Shown here piece after piece: positions 49,270 to 62,300 of a stretch of DNA of 64,000 nucleotides (positions within the stretch are counted from its first letter, which is position 1; each line of letters begins with the position of its first letter). The notes under the pieces are model-generated. The model was not told the DNA's origin. It saw only the letters and a list, made by a program, of their open reading frames with translations, and did no database searches. The translations under genes were made by a program, and so were the position numbers. The DNA lies in NCBI GenBank assembly GCA_028564675.1, contig JAOVVO010000329.1:21227-85226 (forward strand), read 5' to 3'. The stretch comes from Onchocerca lupi (Eukaryota; Nematoda; Chromadorea; Rhabditida; Onchocercidae).

Positions 49270-51336
49270 GGAGGGTAAAGGTCAGGGTTTCTTGGATGCT
49301 ACTCGAGATGCACCTCTTCACTGCGCTTCATTTGTTTCACATTATTCTTTGGTCGCTTTAAACGTTTTGTTCTCGTGGTGGTGTCGAAAGAAAGATTTCG
49401 CCCACTTCTTCTGTCATTTTCTTTTTGTCGCCACACTTTATAATTACTGGCATAGAAAAGTGTCCGGCACTTCTTCGTCGCAATATTTATTTAGATTCTT
49501 CTGCACATAGAGTACTTCAAAGAATGTTATCACTGAATTATCACCGACTATCACTGAATTATCGTTTGTCCTTCGCAGTGCACTCTGTAATGTATTCAAT
49601 TGTATAATGAATACATTATTTTTTGAATCTAAAACTTCAAAAATCTACAGATTAAAGTTTCTTTTTTCTCATGGTTTTTTCCTTTCAATTTTTTTTTTTT
49701 TTTTTTAGTTTCATAAATTTTCGAAAAGCAAATAGCTTATATAAAATCTTAAGAATCGTAATTGCTGCTATTTTATAGTAGCATATTTTGCAATTATTGA
49801 AAAGTAAGATCCATTTTTTTTCTCAAAATTCAACTACGAACTATTTTTTTGTCCTCTTTGATTTTTCGATTGTTTGAACAAATCTTTCATCAAGATTCAT
49901 TATAAGCCATTCTTGATGTTTGAACTATCTCATCTTCTTTCGGGAATATATCTCTTCTATGCATTCGTCGCCATTATGTTTCTGAATGAATGACCGATCG
50001 ATAAAAAGAAAACTGGAGAACAGTTTGACAAAGGTCAACAGCTATCACATTAACGAACAAATGTGACCCATCTAACCATCGGAGATCTTGCTCTTAAATT
50101 GTTCACTTCTTGCTGTATATTTTTTGATTATTTGATATTAAATTTCTAGGAATTTGCATCTTTTTACCTAAATTTATGTTTGCAACTTTTTAAATTCTTT
50201 TGTTTAATAATTTTTAACTGTAATATATTTTGTAATTGCATATCATGTGTACTTTTTGAAATTTTTCATCAGCAGTTACAAAACAATTGCTAGATTTGAG
50301 GAGTAATAAATTCCTCGTTATTTATTTCAGTTACAAAATTTTTAGAATACTGATAAAATATGGAACGTTACAGTTCATAACTGATGTCATTACTATGATT
50401 AAGCAACCGTTTTCTTAATTTCATCACTTTAATTATTTTCTTTATGCATTCTTTGTATGACAGTTCTTTTATTTGCTGCAAATTGAAATCAGATTTCAAC
50501 AGAATCAAATAATTTCAATGAAATTTGGATTTAACAGATTAAAAATATCTGTGATTTAATAATTAATAGAATAAATGGATTTCCTATTAAGACCATTTTG
50601 GGAAGAAGTGTTACATCTGCATTACACTGATATTTTTAATCTGTTTAACCTCCAACACTCCTAGTTTTTTTGAAATAATTCAAAACTTAAATATTTAAAT
50701 CATTTAAGTATTTTAGATAGTTTTACTGCAAATATACTAAACTTTTGTTTTGATAGGCTTTGTGGAAAGTTTATTTTTCATCATCATAGTAAATTTTGTT
50801 AAAGTTCCTTTCGATATTTGCAGTTTTATACTTACTTTATTTAACACTTCCCACTGCATTTTTTGCTTTTGTAAACTTGATAAGACAGATACGATGAAAA
50901 AATATAAATAGAGACAAATCTCTTCTATTTAGAGCGTTAGTTTTCTTTTGAAGTAGTTCCTAACAATTTTTTTTCTCGTTTATTGGAAATTGAAATCGTT
51001 TGTATCGAACAGTCATTTTTCTTAATCAGTAATTGTTAAAAAATTATTTTAATTTCATAAACTGCTCGAAGCATTAAACTGAGGAGCAATGATTTGTTTT
51101 GTTTTTTCTTATCAATTTTGCAAATATTCGTTGTTCGAAACTATTTTCCTATCTTATATTAGCAAATGTCATTTTCATACGCAAATCATTTGACGCGGTT
51201 TTACTCCACAATGAACTTTTGACTTAATCAGATTTTCGCCTGACTTTTTAAAATCATGAAATAATTACTACTAAATCTAATATGCGTTCTGAAAAATTTG
51301 CTTAAATTCTAATTTACACTCTTCAAGTCTTGAAAT
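49270..51336. other. Upstream region of the innexin gene, no gene seen
   Basis: No exon with sound splice sites was recognised. The left third is GC-richer and the rest is ordinary AT-rich DNA. The innexin promoter should lie here. Confidence 0.5.
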
Positions 51337-51342
51337 TTCCAG
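51337..51342 (+). promoter_or_regulatory. Probable SL trans-splice acceptor of the innexin gene
   Basis: TTTCCAG precedes a 14-base leader and the ATG at 51357. No upstream exon was found, so trans-splicing is the likely origin of the 5' end. Confidence 0.5.
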
Positions 51343-51356
51343 ATCGTATAAATAAA

Positions 51357-54300
51357 ATGCTTGGCATTCCATTGATCTCAGAATACATCCATAAAGTAGT
51401 AAAGCCACAAGTGGTTGCTGATAGAGTGGATTTTTTGAATTATTATGCAACATCACTACTGCTAGCTTTGGTAGCACTAGCCATCTCAGCAAAACAATAT
51501 TTCGGCTCACCGATTCAGTGCTGGGTACCTATGGAATTTCGAGGTAAAAGGCTGCAGTTTTCATTGGATTTTGTTTGTTTGCTTAATTATGAACCTCAAA
51601 AAGAAAAAAAAAGATAAGAATCCTGTTTTTGAAAGTTTCTTTTCGAAATTCTATTTCCAGGTGGTTGGGAAAAGTATGCAGAGGATTACTGTTTTATTCA
51701 GAATTCATATTATATTCCATTTACGGAACAGATACCAGACGAATTACATGAACGGAGGGATCAAATAAGTTATTATCGGGTACTACGTTTTTTTCTTTCA
51801 AGTATTCAAGTAAATGGCATAGAGTTGGTACTATACTTAAGAATAGCATGCTTTCAATCAGTTACTAACAAATTATGATGTAAAAAATCAATTACCGAAA
51901 ACGAAATAAGCATGTAAATAATAATGAATTTATTGCATTTCAGTGGGTGCCGATAGTACTAGCATTGCAAGCTTTAATGTTCTTTGCTCCTAATTACTTT
52001 TGGAATATTTTTTATAAAGAAACAGGTAATATTCCAAAAACTTTCGTTTTTTTATTCAGAAATAATGAATTTTTTTGTTATCAATTTCTTCACACATCTC
52101 TTACAGCTTTTCACTTTCACTTACTTTTTTGAAATCAAATTGCACTTCATTTTTCGAGAAAAATAAGTTAGATGAAACTTTAATTTCGATAAAAGATTGA
52201 GATATTATAACCATGCCTATTTGCATCTTCTACTATTTAATAAGTAATATTATTAATCAAAGCATTCACTTCATGATAAAGTGAATTTCTTCCAAAATAG
52301 TGAACCTTTAATGATTAAAATGATAAAGTGAACCTTTAATGATTAAAATGATAAAGTGGACCTTTAATGATTAAAATGATAAAATGAACCTTTAATGATT
52401 AAAATGATAAAGTGAACCTTTAATGATTAAAATGATAAAGTGGACCTTTAATGATTAAAATGATAAAATGAACCTTTAATGATTGAAATGATAAAGTGAA
52501 CCTTTACTGATTAAAATGTTGATATCCTGAAGTCCCAATCATAATTCTCATAATTCTTTAACAGCAATACAACCGCAGGGGGTAGTTAAAGAAGCTAAGA
52601 AATGTTCCACTTTATGTGGTCACAGTCGTGATACAGAAATTCGGAATTTGGCAGAATATATTGGAGATACAGTATCGGTTTTCAACTCTCCAAAAAGCTT
52701 CAGACTGGTCAGAATTTCTATCAAATTCTTTCTTTTTTAGCGGAAACTGGAAGTTTCTATTTTTATGGCAGCTTTTTTTTTTCTTGCTGTTTTGTTTTTC
52801 CACATATTTCAGAAGTTTGAAGATTTGTATTTCAGGGATTTGTTCGATCAGGTCGAAATGCCACAATGTTGTATTTGCTAACTAAGCTTTTTTATGTATT
52901 AAATATCATTGGGCAGATTTATATGTTGGATCATTTCTTCGGTGGTAGCTATATACAGTGGGGTTTCCAGGTATTTTCTAACAAAGATTAAAAATTCCCG
53001 ATGAATTTCGAGAATACAAAGACAGAATAATTCAGTGGTTAAGTTATCACAGTCGATAATACTACACAAAGACAGTACTCTCTTTGATGATATAGAAATA
53101 ACATCAAATCATGACTGAAGATCAGATTTAACTTTTTGCTGGAATAGTAAATTTGTTACAATTACTGATAATATATGAAATTATTATGAAATATCCGATT
53201 ACGAGTGATAAATCAATACTTTTCAATGATTCAAGACAACATATCTACTCATTTGCTGATGCTTCAAGACTTGTTGAATTAAATATTTTTAAGTTTCAAA
53301 ACGCAACAAACAATTTTGTTTTATTAAAAATTAGAAAATCAAATTAAAAACGTATTTTACAGACATTGAAAGATGTAATATATGGAAAGGAATGGATGGA
53401 ATCATCTATATTTCCACGTGTTATCATGTGTGACTTCCAGGTTTAATTTTTTTTTAACTTATTTTATTTAAATTTATAAAATTTCAAAGAATATCCTTCA
53501 TTCTATCTAATAATTGCGAAGCTCTCAAGAAAAGGCAAGAAAATGTTAAGAACTATTTATTTCTCTTTTTTTCAGGTACGTCGCCTTGGTAATGTGCAAC
53601 GTCATACGGTACAATGTGTCATCATGATGAATATGATCAATGAGAAATTTTACCTGTTTCTGCTGTTTTGGTTCATTTTCATAGGTATTTGCACGCTTGT
53701 TAATTTCGTATACTATCTCTTTCTGATGTGCTTGTCGAGAGCACGTGAACGATTGGTATTGTGGAATATTAACAAGCATGAATGGCAGGTGTGTTTTGAT
53801 ATTTGTTCTTCATTTTTCCTTGCTTTTTTAACCAAAACAAACATTTGTTTGTTTATCAATTCGTTGAAACGATACTTTTTATAAGTTTTACTATTTTATT
53901 GTTAAAAATTTCTATAAAGTATGACTTGAATAAGCAAAATTTTTAATCGTAGTGTTTTATGCAGAACTAGCCTTCTGGACACTCATCCAGTTTTATTACT
54001 GAAATTAAAATGAGATTAAAATGAAAAGTGAGAGTTTTTGATGATCCGAATGAATTCCAGATACAGTAATGTAGCTTTTTGCTTGAAATTTTACGACAAC
54101 AGCTTGTATATATTGAAATGATTTTTGCAAATGTTTAGTTATCTGGATTTCATAGCGGCGATATGAAGCGTTTTGTAGAGGATTTCCTTCGACCTGATGG
54201 TGTACTTCTGTTGAAATTTATTAGTGAACATGTCGATGCCAGGATATCTCGGGATATTGTCAACGAATTGATCCGCATTTATGCAAAACAGGTCCTGATT

Positions 54301-55013
54301 GATTGCTATTAAGATTTTCTCTTTATACAAAGAAGCAGCTTGTCAATTTACAGCAAATCTGGTCGTCAATTTGTTATGAAATGGTTGCTGAAATTTTTCT
54401 AAAATCGGACTCTTCTAATTGGAAGTTAAATTTCATTTTAAGTGATATGAATTTCAACAATTTTTTCTACAGCAAAATATATCCACAGAGAATGACAGCA
54501 AACAAACGTCAAATGAATCCTCGGATGAAAAGGCATTATTGATCAATGGCAAGATGAATAAATATGGAAATTTCGGAAAAAATATTAAGGTCTCAATTTC
54601 ATTTATATCTATCTTTTCCAATTTCTCACGAATATATTTGTAAAATTACTGTATATTTCACATACAATTTTTTTAGCATTTCGAAAATTTTTTGGATTTT
54701 TGAAAGATTTCATAAATTAGAGAAAATATGTGGAGAAAAGTATTTGGAATATTTTCACGCTCTGGAAAAGTTCTTTTTTCAGTCTTTCTATTCTTCGAAA
54801 GGCGGTCTGCCGATACCGAGTCAAATATCACGCTCACCGTTATATGGAACTGGTTACGAAACTGCTCCTGTCCTGGAAGATTTCGTTGATGGAACTTTAC
54901 CTATTGGACAGATGGCACGTGCTCGAATAATGCAGTCGCAGGATCAATCGACCGACAATTTTTGCGGCAGTCCTGGATCGCAGCTGCGACAGAATACACC
55001 AACAGAAGTCTAA
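51357..55013 (+). CDS. Innexin gap-junction protein, 10 exons
   Basis: Exons: 51357-51543, 51661-51779, 51944-52025, 52565-52707, 52836-52970, 53363-53440, 53576-53788, 54139-54291, 54473-54589 and 54783-55013, giving 485 aa. Innexins assemble into gap junctions or hemichannels in the plasma membrane. Four membrane segments are evident: LLLALVALAI (about 31-48), the family signature YYRWVPIVLALQALMFFAP leading into segment 2, LLTKLFYVLNIIGQIYML, and FLLFWFIFIGICTLVNF. The first extracellular loop has its two cysteines (C55 in IQCW, C73 in EDYC). The second has MCDF and VQCV. The N terminus MLGIPL is of the kind seen in several nematode innexins. The cytosolic tail is Ser/Thr-rich and ends PTEV, a class I PDZ-ligand pattern. 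I cannot assign it to one named innexin. Confidence 0.95.
52300..52520. repeat. 28-bp minisatellite with an 84-bp higher-order period
   Basis: About eight copies of a 28-base unit containing CCTTTAATGATTAAAATGATAA lie in innexin intron 3. The variable start of each unit reads AGTGAA, AGTGAA, AGTGGA, AATGAA, AGTGAA, AGTGGA, AATGAA, AGTGAA. The three-unit order repeats, showing amplification in 84-bp blocks. Confidence 0.95.
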
Positions 55014-55922
55014 ATTTGCCAGTTTGATTATTAAAATGGTTATTTTTTAATGAAACATTGATTTCATCAATTTTATTTATCTCATTGTTTCTTGATGAAT
55101 TGATGAATGCTTAGAAATGGATTTCGCTTTCAAAAAATGCGTCAGGATATTATTGTTAAATATAGCAATTGAAGGAATTATTGTTCTCCATCAATTTTTC
55201 GTCTTAAATATATTAATAAAAAGTATTTCAAAATAATCATAAACTAAAAATAATCATAAAAATATTAAAGTAGAAAGTTCAAATATGATAGTGACAATAA
55301 TAGCGTCATATTGTTTTTTAAAATTTCCGTATCAAACAGTGTGTTTTTTTTTTTTTTGAAAAAAAATTAATGTATTTTTTTTCGAGTTAGAAATTCATAA
55401 TTGACCAGAAATATGTCAATGTATATCTCAGTTAACTATCATTTCTACTTTTGCATTTATCTGTTTATTATAAATTTCTAAATAAGTTTTTTCAAATTTT
55501 AAATTCTTTTTTTTTTCTCATCCTACATCTTTAACTTAATTAGATTGTAATTTACATGTATTCAGCCGCAGTCAACAATGAAACTTAACTATTTTTCTAT
55601 AAAACATTCCAAATATTCTAAAATTTGAATGTATGATTGCAAAAATAATTCAGTCTGCAACTAATGTTTGTGCATAGCATTTGAAGATATATTTATATCT
55701 TTTCGGATGCATCGAACACGAATTACCTTATTGATTTTCTCTTGTTTGTCGCTTTATACTCTCGATAAAATGATAAGAGGACGATGTCAGAATCATTGTT
55801 TTAAAGTGGACATTCTAGTCTGACAATCCCAAATATCCCATGTTCATGTTATTTATCTAATTTTTTGAAATATTGATAACGCTTATTTTGGCGATTTCAA
55901 AAAGTTTTTTAAATTTTGCAAC
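55014..55922. other. Innexin 3' flank, no gene seen
   Basis: AT-rich sequence with AATAAA-like words (for example near 55215) that could serve innexin polyadenylation. No coding frame is supported. Confidence 0.5.
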
Positions 55923-55976
55923 AGTTTCTTGCAAATCTTGAAGATTTATTACAATTCCTCACAACCAAGCATAACA

Positions 55977-56164
55977 TGAACCGAAGAGATCACTTGCGAT
56001 ATGTTTGTATTCGGTGTGCATCTTTGTTTCATCCACGAAATGCTATTTATTTTGCTTATGTTTCCTGTGCTTTCTTTTGTTTGTTTTTTTTGTTTTGTTT
56101 ATTCGCTTATTTAATAGTGCGAAAAGTTTTTCATAAATTTAAAGACAATAGTGAAAGTCCTTGA
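55977..56164 (+). CDS. Candidate small single-pass membrane protein
   Basis: A 62-residue frame starts MNRRDHLRYVCIRCASLFHP, has a strongly hydrophobic segment (about 26-48, Phe, Leu and Cys rich), and ends with a basic stretch and Lys/Asp/Ser. An acceptor GCAACAG ends at 55926, so trans-splicing could give a leader of about 50 bases before the ATG. The frame stays open upstream to 55916, so it could also be a terminal exon. The composition before the hydrophobic stretch is coding-like. No family is recognised. It overlaps nothing and lies 180 bp from the 3' end of the converging adenylate-kinase gene. Confidence 0.45.
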
Positions 56165-56345
56165 TTATTCCTATCATTCCAATATTATATTCCAAGCATT
56201 TTACAAAGTGTTGAACTCATTATTTCAATGATATCGCTTTAATTTACGATAAAAACTTCAGTAAATAACTCGAAATATGCACAGAAAGAGTATCATTATC
56301 ACAGTTAATCGCTATCACTAATAATCACAGATAGACAACGAAGCA

Positions 56346-59300
56346 TTATTGTTTCGCAGTTTTCTTCCGTGATGCTTTCGATGATGACCGGCTTTTCTCA
56401 TCTTTTTGTTCTGTAAAACTGATGGCTGTCATATTTTTAATTATTGCATATTTCACGTAGCAATTTATTTAATTCATTTCAGTCTACAAAGTATGTTGCC
56501 CGAATGTGCATTAAATAGCAGAAGTGCGATACTTTGCTGAATCTCTTTCTTTTCATTATTTTGAGTATTTTGATTAAAAAATTTTAATTTTGGAAAGTTA
56601 CCTTCGCCAAGAATAATTCTGTTAATCTCTTCCACAATCTCATTAAAAATCTTGTCCGGATTATTGTCACCATCAACCTGAGAAAAATTAGATTTCTACC
56701 GAAAGATTTTAGTTTTCTAGTTTAAAAAAATTGAAAAAAAGTGAAATCACATTACGAAAAAAAATTGAAAAAAAGTGAAATCACATCGTAAAGATATAGA
56801 TTTAGATGGTCGAACCTTTCTTGCTTCCTATTTGTTGAATTTGTAAAAATAGAGCAACATAAGAATGAATTTTGAGACTTATCTAAGAATTGTTTAGATC
56901 TTAAACATAGCGAATTATTATAAGGGTATTGGCAAGCTTTACAAGATAATCTTAAACTAATTTAGGTTAAGGCGCATCTTTCTATCAAAATATCTCAAGT
57001 TAACATTAGGATAGAGTAAACTTTGCTCATACATACCACTTTAAGCTTCTTTTTGTCATCGAAATATTTGAGCATTGGTAGTGTATTCTGCTTGAACATT
57101 TGTAAACGAGTTTTTATTGCTTCCGGGTTGTCATCTATAAAATTCAAAAAGAAAAAAGAAAAAAAAAGAAATTGAAGCAAATTTAGAAAGTTTCTGATTA
57201 TTTAAAGAGACAGTAACGAGACAGTTATTAAATATTTCTACACCTATACTTTTTACTTACTTGGCCTGACTTCCATCCCCGCATTTTTATGTTTTTCAAT
57301 AATTTCAGTGCAAAATTCTTCAGTACAATCGATTAAGATCACCAAGTCAAGTCGGCCAATCTGGAATTAAGTCGTTTACTTTATTTCGACCAAAATGCTT
57401 CACATCTTCGGAAACTGTTATCGAATCATTATTACCTGATTTTCAAAATCGATAGCTTGATTTTTCGCTCGTGGATAACCTTCGATAACATAACCGCTAC
57501 TAATATTATCTGCATCGTAAATTTTTGAGTAAAGCAATTCACGACAGATTTTCTGGAACAAATGGTATTTAAAAGGTCTTGACTAAATGTACTAAAACAT
57601 GAAACTTGAATTAAATTCAATAAAATTTTCAACAAAAAGCAGTATTTAGCATAAATGAAGAATGAAACTTCTTGTTAAAGAAAAAAAATATAAAAAATTG
57701 CCACCGTAGGCACCGGTTCACCAGCATTTATTTTCTTCCCGATTCTTTGCCACAATTGATCATCAGCATTTGCTTCAATTTCTTTCCTAAGCAAATCACC
57801 CATACTAAGAAACAGGAAACCATCGTATTTCTCGGCTATACGTTTTGAAATTTCCGCTTTATTAGATCCTGGAGGACCTGAAATATACTCAAATTTTTTC
57901 GCTAAACTACGGAAAAACTAATAATTGATGAGAAGCATTCATGAACCTTTATTTTTAAGCTTGAAATATCGTGAATTTTTCCAGCTATGATTAAAGTGCT
58001 TAAAATTTTAAGCATCTAAATTTGAAATCATACATGGTTTCCCAAATCTATACACAGAAATATTTTAAATTTCAAGTTTTATTAGTTTTAAGCAGTGAGC
58101 AAACACAGTCTAAATACATATATATGTGTACATAAGTACAGACTTCGCATAAAAGCACACTCACTTAATAAAATCAAATTTTCACATCTATTGGGTCATA
58201 AAATCACCATTGATATAATGAATATTTGATAGAGAATGATATATTGAAATGCTTAAGTTGATTTCAGTATAATATAAAATAAAATATTCATAATTCCGAT
58301 TCAAAGAGCACGACATTCGATAGAGCAATTCCGTAAAGTCAAGAAATGTGTCAAACATGTCAAGTGCAGAAAATAATTTCTTCTATTTCACAGAATGTTT
58401 TGTTATAATAAAATGTTGAAATTTCGCTTACCAGCAATGACAATAACAGATGCCTTATTGGGTAGACCTGAAGGGAAACGATTATTCACTTCGGAAGCGT
58501 TTGATTCTGAAGCATCAGTTAACTGGGCTGAAATGTGAAACATGTCGAAAAAGAATGAAATAATGTTTCAATATTAATCAAAAACAACTTTTTTGGAATA
58601 GATAGAGAAATGGGAATTTTAAACTTCATTTTAAACTTTTCTTATTTTCATGCAATAAACGGAAAGGAAAAATTTGTGAGTTTGCAAAAAATAAAGTATC
58701 GAACTACAAAAATCTGTAGAGTTAGAAACAATTAGTGATATTAGTGACCTTTGACACTAAGATCTGTTATAGGAGAATACCATGAATATCATGGAATCAT
58801 TACACTTTCTTGGAAAGCTATATTAGATTAAACGCTCCCTCAATAATCGATTCAGGTTGTTGGAAAGCATTAGCTTTTTCTGCATTCATTAAGTCTTTTC
58901 AGACTTATCACTATTTTTTGTATTATATTTCATTGCTCGCAAAACTCACAACAGATATTCGGAATTCGTAAGTTTCAAATATGCGAGACTATAATTCAAG
59001 CTGAATACGTGTACATATTTTCAAGCTGTAGACAAGTAAGCTTTCAGAATTTATCCAAGAAAATTGATTATTATTTGAATTTTGTTAATTATTTGTTCTT
59101 TTTCTCGAAGTTAAAGTATTTTCACAATGTTTCATTAATTTGTTGATAAATGTGATGAATACGTAATTGTAACAATTCATTTAGCTTAAGCTATTCAACA
59201 GCAATGTTCCAATGAATTTCTGGTTAAACTAAAGATTCTAAAAGAAGAACGATAAGTGGAATTCAGGATGAGAGAAAACAAGAGTTAAATAATAAATAAT

Positions 59301-62300
59301 CATGGGATGTTTGTGATTAATATTATTCGAAAAATGCTCGTACGAAATAAAGGTATGAAAAATTATCAAAGATAGAATCGAGAATTTCAATATTGCAATT
59401 TTTGTGAAAGATCATAAGAATGGATAAAAATGGAAAATTTTGTAATCATACGAGTAAAACTTACTCTCACTTTTGATACTAAACGCTGATTGATTTTCAC
59501 TCTTGATACTGTATATAGATTGATGCGACATTTCGGATGATTTTGAAGCTTGTGAAACTGTCCTGCTGATTTTGTATGACGTCGTTTTAGTATCCGACCT
59601 GCCTTAAATTTATTAGCAGTACTCAGAATTACGAAAATGATAAATTCGTTGGAAGATACATAGCTAAATGAGAATTCTTTATCTTTTACTCTTACTGTGA
59701 AGAAAGTACCAAACGGTGCAGAATTATTTTGAAATGACTTAAAATTTTCTGGAACATTTGAAAGAAAAGATGTGATAAATACACATGGATGATTCAAAAT
59801 TATCAATTTAATTTTAAATTCGATTCATTTTAATCAACAAAGTTTATATCTAAACAGAACAAAAAATTGCTTACTTGATTGCTCCGATGACTGTGATGAT
59901 TTTACCGGATTTGGCACTTCTTTTGGTTTCGACTGTATTGATGTTGATTGTTTTACGGTTTCTGAACTAAGCTTTCAGGTAGATTACAATAATTTGATGT
60001 AAATAGCAAACTTTTTTTATTTGGAATAAAATCATTTGTTCATTTTTCTCCAGCTATTGCCATCATTAAAATAACTAAAAGTTTTACCGCGGATGGCTTC
60101 TGATATCTGCGGCCTTTCATGGACTTCAATATCATCTACTTGTTCTATCGAGGAATCAGCTTTCGTTTTTTCAGATTTTGACTCACTAGACTGCAAAACA
60201 ATTAAAATTTTCATTGATTTATAAGTAAACAGGAGATTTTCGGTTCGAAACTCAAAAAAAATTTCAAAGATTTTGATCTTATCCGCACCTATGAATTGAA
60301 AATGTCAAATTTCGAAATCAGTCAAAACAAACTATGCTGTATAAATTATTTTTCGAATACTTCAAAGCCATAATGCAGTTATTCAGAACATTTCATTCCA
60401 TATATTGTTATTGTAATAAATTTGATCAAAAAAATCAATTTTAGTTGATCAGATACAGAAGTAAATGAAAAAAGTTCAATTTTTAGCAATCTTTTCTTAT
60501 TTACTTTTATAATAAATATACTAAAATTTCAGTCTCTTCGATATGAAACTTCGAATTCGAATAGATGAATATTTTTTCGGAGCAAAAACGGCAAATAGAG
60601 AAATTAATTGATGGACAAAAATTAAATTAATTTTAAATAATAATAATAATTTGACAATAATACCGAATTTCCTTTGGTTGAAGATTTCTGTTTTGAAGCG
60701 GTTGATGGCTTTTCTTTCAATGATCTTTCTGGAATCGATAAAATTTGCAGAAAAAATTAAACTCATAAAAACTAGTCCCAGTATTCCGCTGTGATGTATT
60801 CTTTGGTACTTAATTAGAGGTATCTGTTAATTCGAATAGCATGAATTTTTGAAAGATATGGAAATGCAATTTTAAAGAGATCAACTTGAGTGCGTTAAAC
60901 ATAAATCTTTTGAAATCATTTCTAAATCAATTGTTGATAAGTTTCAATTAAAATTTTGCTCCCTTATTCACTTTTTAATCCTTGCTGTTTTTCAAATTTT
61001 TCGTCAATAAAATCACATTTTAAATGTTCACGAAAATTTACCGGATCCTGTTTCTGATGTAGATCTTTCAGATGCTGGCGCTACAGCATTTTTTACATCG
61101 TTTGTTGCCACCGGAGAATCGACATGTTTAACTTTCGTTCCTGTAGCAGTGGTTGGCTTCGAATCTTTTTTTTCACTCACTTTAGTTTCCGCTTTTGTTG
61201 CCGGACGTGATTCGATTTCAGAAGCTTGTGCAGTAGCTACTGCATTTTCTACAATTGCTGCAGCTTGCGTCACAGTAGCGACCTGAAAATTATTATTTTT
61301 TTATGTCAAGAAATAAATCTTTGACAATATAAACAATCTTGAAAATTGCTTTGCATGAGAGATAATGATACGTCTAAATAATCTCTAAAATATGTGTATC
61401 AGCTCAACTTCGGTGATAAGCTAATCATTTATCGAACTAAGATCATGCTTTACTTTTACAAAATAATGTTGTAAATTAATATGCTTGTTATATCGAAACT
61501 GCTGAAGTAATTCAGAAACTGCAAAAGTGAGAACACTGAATAACTGGATTATATGTAAAAATTAAAAGAGAATTAAATGTGTAATAATAATAAAAACATT
61601 GACAGTATTAAAAAAAAAAGTTTGATTAAAATAGTGCTTATGAAGACACTTAGAAAAACAACCTAAGAACATAAGCTGTTTATGGAGATAGAAAACTTGG
61701 ACTACTAAATGCTTTGGAATGATCAGGTGTTTAGATTTCACTGAATCGCCATTTCAGACTAGACAGCATATGTAAAATTCGACGCTTCTTTATTATAATT
61801 TTCGTCAAAGATTTTAGTTAATACTTGCAAAAGGTATTAATGCACATTAGATCAAATTTCATTCAAAACTGATAATATCATCTAATATATTTGTTCCCTA
61901 TTTATTTCACTCATCTAAAAATTTGAATATTTCAAACGATCTATTAAATATAGTGTGCCTCTAATTCAACGTAATTCGACAAAACAATAGGAATTAGCTT
62001 ACTTCATGGCACAAACCTTCAACTTAACATCTATCTCTCAATAAAAATCTGAGATATTTATAATGATATTGTATTGCTACAAAATTTTTTCGAATTCCGG
62101 TTATGCAAAATTTTTTCTAATTCCGGATGTTCTTAAACAGAAACTTTTTTTTTGTCCTTTTTTTTTAAAATTGGCATTCCATGAATTTCCAAATGCCTCT
62201 AAAATTGCATCGATTTGTGGTAAGATTAAATATTTTTTAAGTACCGTATCAGGCCGTTGAAGTGGTGATCCTATTCTTGAAGCTACTTTCGAGGTTGTAA

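Noticed and set aside
49217..49510. Plus-strand frame beginning with Arg-Glu repeats
   Set aside because: The Arg-Glu run is the GA microsatellite read in frame. The remainder has no support.
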